The notes: generated from the letters alone by a model not told the origin. DNA of 56,895 bases from Lapidilactobacillus mulanensis (GCF_003946215.1 NZ_RHOW01000014.1:1-56895), one strand, 5' to 3'. Positions 33,629-44,968 are shown, counted from the stretch's first letter. Translations and numbers: made by a program.

Positions 33629-34531
33629 TCACTCCTTTGTGGCAATATTTGCCAGCTGCTCTAGCTGTGACTTCATCCATTTGATATAGGTTTGATTTTC
33701 AGGCATAGTTTCTGTAACGGTCACGATCGGAACGCCAGATTTTTTTGCAGCCGCCGTTAATTCCGTGATCAGTGAACTCTCTACTTGCTTATTCACCACT
33801 AGGAAAGCCACCTGCCTATTTTTTAATTGGTCCTTCATTTTTTGAAGGTCCGCGGGTTTTGGATCCGCACCTTCTTCAATGTCCTGTGCAAAATCCGGAT
33901 TGACAATTTTCATATCCAGTTTTACCAACACATCGTTGAAAACAGGCTCGGTCACCATCACCTTATCGCCGGCAAACTGCTCCTTCAATTGTGTTTCTTG
34001 CTGCTGTAATTGTTTTAATTGTGCTAAAAATTTTTCGCCATTTTTTTGGAAGGTGGTGCGTTCTTGCGGGCGTAATTCGCTAAACTGTTTCACCAAATAG
34101 CGATTCACTTTGATCATCGTGGCAAAATCATACCACAAATGTTCGTTTTCGCCATCAGGTAAATGCCGAACATCTGCAGCAACATCGATCAATTTTGTTG
34201 AGTGATCACTACTATCAACTAGTTTTTCAAGCCAAGCATCGTATCCAGCACCGTTCATCACCGCAACATCGGATTTTGCAACTGCCTTGGCATCATTAGT
34301 TGTGGGCGTATAATCGTGAGGATCTACGCCACTAGAATTAATGATGCTGGTAACCTGACCTTGATCACCCAGAATATGCTCCGCAATTTCCGCATAAAAA
34401 TCCAGCGAGCTGACCACTTTGATTTTACCCGTCGGTGATTGCGTTTGTGCTGGCTTGGCATTCGTTCCACATGCAGTTAATATCGTTATTCCAAACACTA
34501 ATAATAAACCGGCAATAATTTTTCTGTGCAT
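33629..34531 (-). CDS. Metal-binding lipoprotein of the Zn/Mn ABC transporter
   Basis: The 300-residue cluster A-I (ZnuA/AdcA-like) binding protein has lipobox L-T-A-C. Likely metal ligands are the His in G-V-D-P-H-D-Y, the His in E-N-E-H-L-W-Y-D and the acidic residues in V-T-E-P-V-F and D-F-A-Q-D-I. The third ligand position lacks a clear His, and the His-rich loop of zinc-specific proteins is absent, so zinc versus manganese is not settled. GAGGAGG precedes the ATG; first gene of the operon. Confidence 0.9.
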   Translation of the reverse strand: MHRKIIAGLLLVFGITILTACGTNAKPAQTQSPTGKIKVVSSLDFYAEIAEHILGDQGQVTSIINSSGVDPHDYTPTTNDAKAVAKSDVAVMNGAGYDAWLEKLVDSSDHSTKLIDVAADVRHLPDGENEHLWYDFATMIKVNRYLVKQFSELRPQERTTFQKNGEKFLAQLKQLQQQETQLKEQFAGDKVMVTEPVFNDVLVKLDMKIVNPDFAQDIEEGADPKPADLQKMKDQLKNRQVAFLVVNKQVESSLITELTAAAKKSGVPIVTVTETMPENQTYIKWMKSQLEQLANIATKE

Positions 34532-34564
34532 GATGGCAACCTCCTCGAAATAGTAACATTGACT

Positions 34565-34593
34565 AGTCTACCCAATTAAAAAAATATCGTCAA
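34565..34593 (-). promoter_or_regulatory. Metal transporter promoter with palindrome at -10
   Basis: Minus-strand -35 TTGACG (34588-34593), 17-base spacer, -10 TAGACT (34565-34570). The -10 overlaps GACTAGTC (34561-34568), an 8-bp perfect palindrome that could be a metalloregulator site. Confidence 0.65.
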
Positions 34594-34642
34594 ATGCGCA
34601 TAGGTACATGTATAACTATCTTCCTTCGCTGAAAATCCTAAC

Positions 34643-34682
34643 GTCAAAAAAAGTTGCGACATTATTTCAACATGTCACAACT
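34643..34682 (-). terminator. murE terminator
   Basis: On the minus strand AGTTGTGACAT pairs with ATGTCGCAACT (one mismatch) and leads into TTTTTTT. Confidence 0.9.
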
Positions 34683-34700
34683 CTATTTGTTTTCTTGAGC

Positions 34701-36260
34701 CTAATTAATTTGTTCGTCTTTTAATTTTTCTGCCACATTGCGAGCAACGACCATATCCGTCGGCCACGGCGTATCGACACCGCGAACTTTCTGATAAGGA
34801 TCCGTTCCCTTACCCACGAGGACAACCACATCGTCAGGTTTGCTTTCACGAATCGCAGCTTCAATTGCCTTGGAGCGATCAAGCTCAACCGTAACTTCAA
34901 CTTGGTCCCGATTGATCCCTTCGATAATTTGATCCGCAATTTCTTGTGGGTCTTCAAATCCAGGATCGTCGTTGGTAATATAAACGCGCGGAACTAATTG
35001 ATTAATTGCCTTGGCAAAACCTTCACGCCGAGAAATTCCCTTATCACCTGGGCTACCAACAACAACGATCAAGCGCGGATCTTCATATTCTTTTTTCAAG
35101 AATGATAGAAGTGCCATCATACTCGTATAATTGTGGGCATAGTCAACATAAACACGACCATGTCCAGGAATATCTAATTTTTCCATACGCCCAGGAATCT
35201 TCACGTGTGCGATGCCCAAGGCTGTATCTGGATATACTGCTCCAGCAAGTCCAGCACCAATAATCGCCGCAGTCGCGTTGCTCAAATTATAATCGCCAAT
35301 CAAATCCAGCGCATATTCACCGGAAATCTTTAACTGCTCCGCTTTCAAAGTATGCGTCGTTAACTTGAAGCGACTCTTAGAAAGGTCGGCTTCTTCTTGA
35401 TGATAACGGAAGTCAATTTCGATTCCCTCTGGCGCTTCAAATTGATCATCCGCAAATAAAAAGATACTGTCTGGATCTGTTGTAATTGTAGCAGCCGCAT
35501 AAACGTCCGCAAAATAATCAGTCTGTGCGTTAATAACTGTCTTGCGCGAATTAACGAGTAATTGTAGCTTACAGTGTAAATAATCGGCAAAATTAGGATG
35601 TTCATTGGGTCCAATATGATCTGGTGAAATGTTCAAAAAGAAGCCAACATCATAAGTTAATCCAAATACTCGGAACTGCTTATAGGCTTGCGAAGAAACC
35701 TCCATCACCAAGTCGGTATTGCCATTATCCACGGCTAATCGCATATTACGGAAAAGATCCAGCGATTCAGCAGTCGTCAACTCGGATTTGAAATGATCTT
35801 CTGGCTTAGAACCTAGCACCGTATCCACGGTTGAAAACATCGCCGTTTTACCAGCTGTGACGCGGTCTAAAATACCATGCGTAAAATAAGTCGAAGTTGT
35901 TTTACCCTTGGTACCCGTGTATGCGATCACAAATAATTCATCTTGTGGATAACCATAAAAAGCCTGTGCTAATAATGCCATCGCCTTGCGAATATTCCGA
36001 ACGATCAGCGCATGCATGCCATTTCCTTCAGCATACGGCTGCTCAGCAACATAGGCAATTGCGCCATTATCCTTAGCATCTTGTAAATAAATCGGTCTAA
36101 ATTCATCACTCTTGCAAAAAAACAAAGTCTTAGGTAAAACCTCTTGTACATTATATGCTGCATTTTCAAATCGTTGGGTTAAATTATCCTGAATTGCGCT
36201 ACTTTTTAAAATATGATGTTCTTTTAAAATTAAAATACATGCTTCTAAAGTTATTGCCAT
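34701..36260 (-). CDS. murE: UDP-N-acetylmuramoyl-tripeptide synthetase, L-lysine type
   Basis: MurE adds the third amino acid of the peptidoglycan stem peptide. The 519-residue protein has the Mur ligase P-loop G-T-K-G-K-T-T (116-122), the carbamylated-lysine segment H-C-K-L-Q-L (Lys231) and the specificity motif N-D-D-P-G-F-E-D-P (430-438). Meso-diaminopimelate enzymes carry D-N-P-R at that position, whereas D-D-P-x-x-x-D-P marks L-lysine enzymes, so this organism probably makes L-Lys peptidoglycan. It lies downstream of a D,D-carboxypeptidase gene, grouping wall functions. Confidence 0.93.
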   Translation of the reverse strand: MAITLEACILILKEHHILKSSAIQDNLTQRFENAAYNVQEVLPKTLFFCKSDEFRPIYLQDAKDNGAIAYVAEQPYAEGNGMHALIVRNIRKAMALLAQAFYGYPQDELFVIAYTGTKGKTTSTYFTHGILDRVTAGKTAMFSTVDTVLGSKPEDHFKSELTTAESLDLFRNMRLAVDNGNTDLVMEVSSQAYKQFRVFGLTYDVGFFLNISPDHIGPNEHPNFADYLHCKLQLLVNSRKTVINAQTDYFADVYAAATITTDPDSIFLFADDQFEAPEGIEIDFRYHQEEADLSKSRFKLTTHTLKAEQLKISGEYALDLIGDYNLSNATAAIIGAGLAGAVYPDTALGIAHVKIPGRMEKLDIPGHGRVYVDYAHNYTSMMALLSFLKKEYEDPRLIVVVGSPGDKGISRREGFAKAINQLVPRVYITNDDPGFEDPQEIADQIIEGINRDQVEVTVELDRSKAIEAAIRESKPDDVVVLVGKGTDPYQKVRGVDTPWPTDMVVARNVAEKLKDEQIN

Positions 36261-36278
36261 CTTTAAGCCCCTTTTTAA

Positions 36279-36316
36279 AGTTCAGATCACAATAATCCGT
36301 AATGACCATCTGAACT
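36279..36316 (-). terminator. Stem-loop just upstream of murE
   Basis: AGTTCAGAT and ATCTGAACT are perfect 9-bp arms around about 20 bases, lying between dacA and murE, 19 bases before the murE start. On the minus strand it is followed by TTTAAAAAGG, a poor T-run, so it may be a weak terminator of the dacA transcript or a leader hairpin over the murE ribosome binding region. Confidence 0.5.
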
Positions 36317-36379
36317 ACACCACAAAGCGCAGTTACGTTACCGATCAGCGCTCAACTTGATCTTTTTGATCTACCCTAT

Positions 36380-37666
36380 CTAAAACAAGCCGGTAATTTT
36401 ACGCCAAGCTTTCTGCCACCAAGATAATTCCTGGACGGCTGTCTTGGCTAAGATCGGTATTGAATCATTTTGTTCTTCGGTTAAGTAACCAGTCCCAATA
36501 TTTGGTAACTGAATGCTACCTAAATTCGCACCCTTCTTGATTGGGGCGTTTCGCTTAACATCCTCATTATTTAGCTTAAAGGCCAATTGCGACTTCTTAA
36601 CTGACTTAGGCAATAACATCGTGACCGTTCGTCCGGACACAACGGAAACTTTAGTCTGTTTGCTATTCGAAACTTTAACCGTTGGCAATTGTTTGTTGGC
36701 TTGGTTGCGTTGCAAAATTGTAACCTGATGCCAATTCTGATAGATGCCCTCCATCAATGTCTTCGCTGCAGTAAAGCGTTTCTGCTGATCGGCAGCTTGA
36801 CCATCTGCATTCAAAATCACGGTGATGATCCGGAACCCATTTTTCTTAACGGTGCCGACGAAACAATCACCGGCTAAATCTGAAGTCCCAGTTTTTAAAC
36901 CATCAACTGCAAAATCGGTACTAGCTGCAGATTCGCCTTTAAGCATCAAATTCCAAGTTGGATACGCCGTTCCGTGAAAATCAATCTTAGTCTGACTTGT
37001 AACGTCTAAAATCTCTGGATAATCTTTCAACAAATGTTGCGCAACGGTCGCAATATCACGCGCGCTCATTTCATTTTCATCCGTGGCAGTTGTCCCTGGA
37101 TAACGTGCATCTCCGAGGAAAGAATTGCTCATTCCACTCGCATTAACGATCTTAGCGTCTTTGATACCCCACTTCAGCAATTGTGCCTTCATGGCGTCGA
37201 CAAATTTATCTTGGCTACCACTAACTGTATCGGCTAAAGCCATAACGGCTGCATTAGCAGAATAGATCAGACTAGCCTCGTATAATTCTTTAACTGTGTA
37301 TGATTTAGCTGTTTCAAAAGGAATATTAGATAGTTCCATATTGCGGCTTAATGTCACCACATCAGCAGTTGGCGTAACTTGTTGATTCCACGTTAATTTT
37401 CCCTGCTTAACAGCTTGCAAAACTAAATAAATCGATAATAATTTCGTGAGTGAGGCAATTGGCATCGCAGTCTCGCTATTTTTATTAGCTAAAACTTGTC
37501 CTGTTTCTACATCCACAGCCATCCCAGCCTTAGCAGCAATAGTTGCTTGTGGCACTTCGATCTTCGTTGCGGCCTGCACCTGTTCAGTTGCGGCAAAACT
37601 TGAATAATTCAAAACACTGACTACTAGGATAATAGCTAGAAATAAACGTTGTAACTTTGTTTTCAC
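36380..37666 (-). CDS. dacA: D-alanyl-D-alanine carboxypeptidase (PBP5-like, S11)
   Basis: The 428-residue exported enzyme trims the terminal D-alanine from stem peptides and so limits cross-linking. It has a signal peptide (1-32), S-L-T-K (Ser72, Lys75), S-A-N (136-138), K-T-G (258-260), a C-terminal PBP5-like beta domain and an amphipathic tail (W-W-Q-K-A-W-R-K-I) for membrane association. Start is GTG with GGAGG seven bases upstream. It is last of a three-gene operon behind a two-component system that likely senses the wall. Confidence 0.95.
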   Translation of the reverse strand: MKTKLQRLFLAIILVVSVLNYSSFAATEQVQAATKIEVPQATIAAKAGMAVDVETGQVLANKNSETAMPIASLTKLLSIYLVLQAVKQGKLTWNQQVTPTADVVTLSRNMELSNIPFETAKSYTVKELYEASLIYSANAAVMALADTVSGSQDKFVDAMKAQLLKWGIKDAKIVNASGMSNSFLGDARYPGTTATDENEMSARDIATVAQHLLKDYPEILDVTSQTKIDFHGTAYPTWNLMLKGESAASTDFAVDGLKTGTSDLAGDCFVGTVKKNGFRIITVILNADGQAADQQKRFTAAKTLMEGIYQNWHQVTILQRNQANKQLPTVKVSNSKQTKVSVVSGRTVTMLLPKSVKKSQLAFKLNNEDVKRNAPIKKGANLGSIQLPNIGTGYLTEEQNDSIPILAKTAVQELSWWQKAWRKITGLF

Positions 37667-37679
37667 GATCGTTCCTCCA

Positions 37680-38831
37680 TTAATTCTCTTCTTGATCTGT
37701 ATTCAGTGGCAAAATAATATTAAAGGCTGTTTCATTTTCCTCGGAAGTGGCATAAATTTCACCATTGTGTAATTTAACAATGCTTCGCGCAATGGCTAGT
37801 CCCAAGCCGGAACCGCCTGTTTCAGCGGAACGCGAACCTTCCACCCGATAAAAACGTTCGAAAATATTTTCAAGATCTTTTTGAGGAATTCGGCGACCAT
37901 CATTGGCGACACTGATCACGACGTCTGTTTTCTCTTGATGGGCACTCAATGTGATCTTAGTTGCCTCGTTACCATACTTAAAAGCATTCACGATCAAATT
38001 ACTAAACACCCGCACTAACTTGCCAGAATCCGCAGTCATCATAATCGGCCGCTGTACAACATCGACTTCGATCAAGATCTGGTGTTTTTGAGCCTCCAAT
38101 TCGAAATCGGCAGTCAATTGTTCCAACATTGAAACTAAATCGAAGGTTGTGACCTGTAACTTGGCGTGGGTCTGCTGAACTTTAGTGAATTCGAATAAAT
38201 CTTCAACGAGCGATTTCATCTGCTTAGTTTTTTCAAAGGCAATATGATTGTATCGTAGAATTTCATCTTGATTCTCATACTGACCATTCTCGATCAGCCC
38301 TAAATAACCCATGATCGACGTTAACGGGGTGCGAATATCATGGCTGACATTGGTGATCAGTTCATCTTTACTGGCTTCGATCTTACGTTCTTCAACCATT
38401 GAATTAACGGTACTGTCAACCAATGCATTAATACTATCGATCACTTGATTAAGATAACCACTGACTTTCAAGTTCACGCGATGGTCTAAGTGACCACTAG
38501 CAATGAAATGAAGTTCATCAATAATATGGCGCATCTGCATTTGGTGGTAACGGCGAATCAAACGCCAATAAACGACAATAATATCAAATATAGCCAAGGC
38601 AATGAAAAATATTCTTTGCCAACTCCACAAATGCCAGGGACCGATCGTAACCGCCTGTTTGATCTGATAAATACCATCGATCAAACCTTGATTAGAATTA
38701 ATGGCCTGATCGATCAGAATAATCACTGCAAAATTGAGCAGCAATAATAGACCGATCGTCACGAGGCCCTCTAAGATCAGTTCCCACTTCTCTCGAGTCT
38801 TTAAAACGACGGACTGTGGTTCATTTTTCAT
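37680..38831 (-). CDS. Sensor histidine kinase of a wall-associated two-component system
   Basis: The 383-residue kinase has two membrane helices (about 18-42 and 72-92) with a short extracellular loop, a HAMP-like linker, HisKA with S-H-D-I-R-T-P-L (His about 164) and a HATPase domain with N-x-F-K-Y-G-N and G-G-S-G-L-G-L-A. The short sensor loop resembles VanS/LisK-type kinases that detect membrane or wall damage. Its ATG overlaps the regulator stop by one base (TAATG). Confidence 0.9.
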   Translation of the reverse strand: MKNEPQSVVLKTREKWELILEGLVTIGLLLLLNFAVIILIDQAINSNQGLIDGIYQIKQAVTIGPWHLWSWQRIFFIALAIFDIIVVYWRLIRRYHQMQMRHIIDELHFIASGHLDHRVNLKVSGYLNQVIDSINALVDSTVNSMVEERKIEASKDELITNVSHDIRTPLTSIMGYLGLIENGQYENQDEILRYNHIAFEKTKQMKSLVEDLFEFTKVQQTHAKLQVTTFDLVSMLEQLTADFELEAQKHQILIEVDVVQRPIMMTADSGKLVRVFSNLIVNAFKYGNEATKITLSAHQEKTDVVISVANDGRRIPQKDLENIFERFYRVEGSRSAETGGSGLGLAIARSIVKLHNGEIYATSEENETAFNIILPLNTDQEEN

Positions 38832-39517
38832 TACGCTTCCACCTTATAACCAACGCCCCAAACCGTTTCGATCACTTTTTCGCCGCCAGTTGCTTCTTCG
38901 ATCTTATCGCGCAAATGGCTGACGTGGACCATAACTGTTTTCGCAGAAACAATGCTCTCTTGTTGCCATACCCGTTCGAAAATCTCGTCGGCGGAAAAGA
39001 CGCGGTTAGGATGACTCGCCAATAAATAAAGGATCCCAAATTCTAGCGCCGTCAGCTGAATACTAATGTTCGTCAAAGTTGTGACTTCGTGTGAATCCTT
39101 ATCGATGATCAAAGGACCAACTTCTAAGCGATCTGGTTCATTAGAGGTCATTTGTGCGCTCGCACGCCGCAATAATGATTTCACCCGCGCCATGACTTCA
39201 AGCGGATTGAATGGTTTAGACACATAATCGTCGGCACCTGTGATCAGGCCTTGGATCTTGTCCATATCCGTCGTCTTCGCAGAGACCACAATAATCGGAA
39301 TGTCCGACTCTTTACGAACTTCCTTGATCACGTCAATACCAGACATATTCGGCATCATAATATCCAAGATCATTAAAGCAATCTCAGGACTCGTTGCTAA
39401 TTTCGTCAACGCCTCTCGCCCAGTCAACGCCGTGATTGGTTCGTAGCCTTCATTTTTAGCATAGATACTCAGTAATTCAACAATTTCTTTATCATCATCA
39501 ACAATAAGTATTTTCAT
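38831..39517 (-). CDS. OmpR-family response regulator (VanR-like)
   Basis: The 228-residue regulator has a receiver domain with phosphoacceptor Asp51 in L-M-I-L-D-I-M-M-P and a winged-helix output domain ending V-W-G-V-G-Y-K-V-E. ATG 39517 is preferred because AAGGTG is correctly spaced; a GTG three codons upstream overlaps that site. Operon order regulator-kinase-dacA suggests it controls D,D-carboxypeptidase production in response to wall stress. Confidence 0.92.
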   Translation of the reverse strand: MKILIVDDDKEIVELLSIYAKNEGYEPITALTGREALTKLATSPEIALMILDIMMPNMSGIDVIKEVRKESDIPIIVVSAKTTDMDKIQGLITGADDYVSKPFNPLEVMARVKSLLRRASAQMTSNEPDRLEVGPLIIDKDSHEVTTLTNISIQLTALEFGILYLLASHPNRVFSADEIFERVWQQESIVSAKTVMVHVSHLRDKIEEATGGEKVIETVWGVGYKVEA

Positions 39518-39650
39518 ATCAATCACCTTCTGATAGTTTGCTGCACAAATCGATCAACAATATCGATTGGATATTCATGAATTATCAACTCAGTTTCCAA
39601 CAGCACGATAAATGCATCTAGTCCAAAAATACCACTCAATCATAAAACTG

Positions 39651-39679
39651 TCTATACTGGTTAATTGTAACAAATACAA
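39651..39679 (-). promoter_or_regulatory. Promoter of the two-component/dacA operon
   Basis: Minus-strand -35 TTGTAT (39674-39679), 17-base spacer, -10 TATAGA (39651-39656). The long AT-rich gap 39518-39830 otherwise shows no gene. Confidence 0.6.
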
Positions 39680-39830
39680 ACTTAAATTTCTTTAATAATT
39701 CCACATTGATGTGCCGTAATTGACGAAATTTTATAATTTTTAAATTAATAAGACCTCATTTCGACCGAAATTACGTACAAGTCACGAGAAAAATGGCGAA
39801 CTGCGCTGGTCGCTTGACCTTATTAGGACA

Positions 39831-39866
39831 TAAAAAAACGAACGTTGATCAATCGCGTTCGTTTTC
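39831..39866 (-). terminator. mntH terminator
   Basis: AAAACGAACG and CGTTCGTTTT form a perfect 10-bp stem, followed on the minus strand by a seven-base T-run. Confidence 0.92.
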
Positions 39867-39905
39867 CCAGAATGAAATGATTTAGTTTTTGATGTTGATC
39901 CTGAA

Positions 39906-41267
39906 TTAAAGAAATCCTTTGAATGAAGTCCACACGATTTGTAGGTTTAAGATCGTCAGAATAATAGTGATCGCCCACGCGAGAACCGTGATCCAAAGCT
40001 TGTTCACAAATCGTTCACCCATAATTTTCTTCGAGCCTGTGAAGATCGTTAAGGGAATGATCGAGAACGGTAGCGCAACTGACAAGAAGACTTGCGAATT
40101 GACCAGCAGTAAATCCAGTGCTGATTCCTTGCCGTGGAAAATAATAGCCGCAATTAAAACTGGGATCACAGAAATCAACCGGGTCACCAAACGCCGTGCC
40201 CATAAAGGCATCTTCATGTTGATGAAACCTTCCATGACAATTTGCCCAGTCAATGTTCCGGTGATCGTCGAATTCTGACCAGAGGCTAACAAGGCAACTG
40301 CAAATAATGTCGATAAAATTGGAGATGCAACCGCACCAGCCATCGTTGGATCTTTCAAAGCGTCATATAAATTGCCGAAAGTTCCTAATCGAGTTGTATC
40401 TTTACCGAAGAATAACGCAGCACCAACTAAGAGTAACAAACAATTTACAACAAAAGCTGCCGTTAATTGAAGATTAGAATCCCAAGTCGTATACTTAACT
40501 GCTTTTGCCACTTGGTCTTCATCTGCGCGATCGTATTTACGCGTCTGTGAAATCGACGAGTGCAAGAATAAATTATGAGGCATAACTGTCGCACCAACGA
40601 TCCCTAAAGCCATGTGCAATTCACCTGGTTTTAAAACTTGCTTCGTTGGGATAAAGCCCTTCATCGCTTCCGCCATGTTGGGTTGCGCAATAATGACTTG
40701 ATAAATAAAGACGGCTAAGATCACTAAGATCAAAGTCACGACAATGGCTTCAATTTTGCGAAAGCCTAACTTGGTTAATAATAATAAAACGAAAACGTCT
40801 AAGACAGTCAACGCAACGCCGACTGTCAAAGGAATTCCAAATAATAATTCCAGTGCGATCGCACCACCGATAACTTCGGCGATGTCTGTCGCCATGATTG
40901 CCAATTCCGTAATGATCCAAAGCGCAAACCCTAATTTTTTACCTGAATAGATTCGGATCGATTGTGCTAAATCTTTGTGCGTCACAATGCCAAGTTTAGC
41001 AGCCATGTATTGTAATAACATCGCAATTAAACTTGAAATTAAGATCACAGACATTAGCAAGTAGCCGTATTGCGCACCACCACCAATGGAGGTTACCCAG
41101 TTACCAGGATCCATATAACCGACTGCGACTAATGCGCCGGGTCCAGAAAAAGCGATTAAATTTTTCCAGAAACTACCTCCCTTTGGAATCTCTACTGTGT
41201 CATTGATTTCTTGCAAACTAGGTCCATTCGCGTACTCTACTAGTTTGTGATGTTCTTTCTCCGCCAT
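39906..41267 (-). CDS. mntH: Proton-coupled Mn2+ transporter, NRAMP family
   Basis: The 453-residue protein has about eleven helices, the metal-site motif D-P-G-N-W in helix 1 and [10 protein letters not shown] in helix 6. It imports manganese, which lactobacilli accumulate as antioxidant. The ribosome binding site AAGGGCGGGA is purine rich but imperfect. A DtxR/MntR-like palindrome lies upstream of its promoter. Confidence 0.96.
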   Translation of the reverse strand: MAEKEHHKLVEYANGPSLQEINDTVEIPKGGSFWKNLIAFSGPGALVAVGYMDPGNWVTSIGGGAQYGYLLMSVILISSLIAMLLQYMAAKLGIVTHKDLAQSIRIYSGKKLGFALWIITELAIMATDIAEVIGGAIALELLFGIPLTVGVALTVLDVFVLLLLTKLGFRKIEAIVVTLILVILAVFIYQVIIAQPNMAEAMKGFIPTKQVLKPGELHMALGIVGATVMPHNLFLHSSISQTRKYDRADEDQVAKAVKYTTWDSNLQLTAAFVVNCLLLLVGAALFFGKDTTRLGTFGNLYDALKDPTMAGAVASPILSTLFAVALLASGQNSTITGTLTGQIVMEGFINMKMPLWARRLVTRLISVIPVLIAAIIFHGKESALDLLLVNSQVFLSVALPFSIIPLTIFTGSKKIMGERFVNKLWITVLAWAITIILTILNLQIVWTSFKGFL

Positions 41268-41325
41268 TCAATTCCCGCCCTTTCATCATTTCATCCACGT
41301 CTTATTTTACACTTTTGTTAGCAGA

Positions 41326-41354
41326 TGTGAAGAAGATGTTTAGGCATACCAAAA
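41326..41354 (-). promoter_or_regulatory. mntH promoter region with MntR-like operator
   Basis: TTTAGGCATACCAAAA (41339-41354) is an imperfect palindrome of the TTAGG-N4-CCTAA type bound by DtxR/MntR-family metalloregulators. It lies just upstream of a minus-strand -35 TTCACA (41326-41331), followed 16 bases later by TAAAAT. Confidence 0.5.
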
Positions 41355-41398
41355 TACGTTTAAAAATTATCGATCCTTCTGAATTCGATCAGCGGATA

Positions 41399-41440
41399 TA
41401 AAAAGACCGCAGAATTAAGGGCACCATTCTACGGTCCAGT
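41399..41440 (-). terminator. guaB terminator
   Basis: GACCGTAGAAT pairs with ATTCTGCGGTC (one mismatch) around about 11 bases, followed on the minus strand by TTTTTAT. Confidence 0.88.
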
Positions 41441-41471
41441 CATTATTTCAATTTAATTTAACAATAGCACG

Positions 41472-42959
<1,488 letters not shown>

Positions 42960-43051
42960 TCATAGCCTCCAATTTTTTATTCAGACAGTTCATAATTGTG
43001 CTCAATTATATCAGTTAATTCATCAATTAACAGTTATTCGTCTTTGATTTC

Positions 43052-43082
43052 AAAAAAAGAATGACCATTTTTGATCATTCCA
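43052..43082 (-). terminator. Terminator of the DUF1129 gene
   Basis: GAATGATCA and TGGTCATTC pair around AAAA, followed on the minus strand by TTTTTTT. Confidence 0.88.
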
Positions 43083-43089
43083 TAATTGA

Positions 43090-43839
43090 TTACATTGAAC
43101 GGCCGGTAATGTGATACTGGCGACGGAATAAATAACGTGCGCCATAAGATGCTGCCGCTAAAACGAGATACCCCCACGCGGGAAGGATCGGATTAATTGT
43201 AGGATTGACGAAAGCCGTCAAAGAAATCAGTAGCAAAACACCAACCGTTGCCACGGCGCCTCTACCGATCGTTCCCCAGTTAAACTTATGCTTCGTGTCT
43301 TTTTTACGATTGCGAGAAGTCTCCATCGTGTCCGTAAACCAAGTGAGCAGGAACCCAAAGGCCAGCGCCATCACGATCAGACTTAAAATACCAGAAGATT
43401 GGGTCGTGGCATTCTTATTGTTAGGAATCAGACCCATCACGCCGAACAAAACGGCCAAAATTACTAAGTACAGGAAACTCATATCGATTGCGCGCATCCA
43501 ATATTTAACTTTCTTTGGCTTTTCTTTGGCATGGATCATTTGATCAAACTTGAAACTTGGTGAACCGTAAATTTGCGTTGCCGGTTTACCAACACGCTGA
43601 TTAGAAATAACTTCTGGCAACAATGCATCGATCTTCGCATTTGCGTCAGCGTCGGTGTAACCACCCTCGACGAGTAACTTATGCAGCTTGAAAATATAGT
43701 CATCGTTCTTATTACTCAGTTCAGCGTGTAATTGTGCTGCAGACATCGATTCGATCTCTGCCTGGTTTTGTTCCTGCGCAGTGAGCTTTTCTGCCTGTTG
43801 TTCCTTCGCTTGCTGATTTCTTTCTTCTGTTGATGCCAA
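43090..43839 (-). CDS. DUF1129-family membrane protein
   Basis: The 249-residue protein has an acidic/Gln-rich cytoplasmic N-terminal half (about 1-115) and four predicted membrane helices (about 118-138, 150-172, 193-212, 217-235). The pattern L-S-N-K-N-D-D-Y-I-F-K-L-H-K and the four-helix block are typical of the lactobacillar DUF1129 family, whose function is unknown. It lies 28 bases downstream of ychF and is probably co-transcribed with it. Confidence 0.85.
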   Translation of the reverse strand: MASTEERNQQAKEQQAEKLTAQEQNQAEIESMSAAQLHAELSNKNDDYIFKLHKLLVEGGYTDADANAKIDALLPEVISNQRVGKPATQIYGSPSFKFDQMIHAKEKPKKVKYWMRAIDMSFLYLVILAVLFGVMGLIPNNKNATTQSSGILSLIVMALAFGFLLTWFTDTMETSRNRKKDTKHKFNWGTIGRGAVATVGVLLLISLTAFVNPTINPILPAWGYLVLAAASYGARYLFRRQYHITGRSM

Positions 43840-43867
43840 TAGTCATTCGCTCCCTCTCAATTGAAAA

Positions 43868-44968
43868 TTAGACGTTAAATCTAAATTCGATAATGTCGCC
43901 GTCTTGTACTTGATATTCCTTACCTTCAGAACGCAACCGCCCAGCTTCGCGAGCAGCTTGCATGCTACCGTATTTGTCGAGATCAGCAAAAGAAACCGTC
44001 TCGGCACGAATGAAGCCCCGTTCGAAATCAGAATGGATAATTCCGGCAACTTGTGGTGCTTTCATGCCTTTTTTAAACGTCCAAGCACGCGTTTCTGGAC
44101 CGCCTGCTGTGAAGAAGGTTGCCAAACCTAATAATGAATACGAAGCTCTGATCAAGCGATCCAAACCAGACTCACTGGCACCCTCAGCAGCTAAGAAATC
44201 AGCCTTGTCGTTATCGTCCAACTCTGCGATTTCTTCTTCTGTCTTCGCGGAGATCCCGATCGCTTCAGCATTTTCTTTCTCAGCATAATCACGAACGATT
44301 TGATAATATGGATCCGCATCTGGATCACCCATAGAATCTTCGGCAATATTAGCCACATACAGAACGGGTTTAGCCGTTAATAGGAAGAACCCTTTAACAA
44401 TTTTTTGTTCGTCCTCATCGAATTCGATCGAGCGAACGGATTCGCCACTTTCCAAAACTGGCTTGATTTTTTTCAAAACGGCAAACTCAGCTAGCGCTTC
44501 TTTATCCTTCGTGCGCGCGATCTTCTCGACACGATCATAACGCTTATTAACACTGTCTAAATCGGCCAAGATCAATTCTAAATTGATCGTTTCAATATCA
44601 TCGAGTGGATCAACTTTGCCGGTAACTGTGGTGATATTATCATCATCAAAAGCACGAACAACATGAACGATGGCATCCACTTGGCGAATATTCTCCAAGA
44701 ATTTATTGCCTAAACCTTCACCTTTGCTCGCACCCTTGACGATGCCGGCAATATCAGTAAATTCGAAAGTGGTATGCACAATTTTTTTCGCAGGAATGAC
44801 TTCATCGATTCGCGCCAAACGTGCATCTGGAACTTCAACCATCCCCACATTTGGGTCGATCGTTGCAAAGGGATAATTCGCCATTTCGGCGCCTGCTTTA
44901 GTGATTGCGTTAAATAAAGTGGACTTACCAACATTAGGTAAACCAACAATACCAGCTGTTAATGACAT
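43868..44968 (-). CDS. ychF: Redox-regulated ribosome-associated GTPase/ATPase YchF
   Basis: The 366-residue OBG-family protein has P-loop G-L-P-N-V-G-K-S-T (about 9-17), D-I-A-G-I-V-K-G-A, a coiled-coil insertion (about 130-200) and a C-terminal TGS domain ending Q-D-G-D-I-I-E-F-R-F-N-V. YchF hydrolyses ATP rather than GTP and binds ribosomes. Part of the conserved parB-DUF951-ychF block. Confidence 0.96.
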   Translation of the reverse strand: MSLTAGIVGLPNVGKSTLFNAITKAGAEMANYPFATIDPNVGMVEVPDARLARIDEVIPAKKIVHTTFEFTDIAGIVKGASKGEGLGNKFLENIRQVDAIVHVVRAFDDDNITTVTGKVDPLDDIETINLELILADLDSVNKRYDRVEKIARTKDKEALAEFAVLKKIKPVLESGESVRSIEFDEDEQKIVKGFFLLTAKPVLYVANIAEDSMGDPDADPYYQIVRDYAEKENAEAIGISAKTEEEIAELDDNDKADFLAAEGASESGLDRLIRASYSLLGLATFFTAGGPETRAWTFKKGMKAPQVAGIIHSDFERGFIRAETVSFADLDKYGSMQAAREAGRLRSEGKEYQVQDGDIIEFRFNV

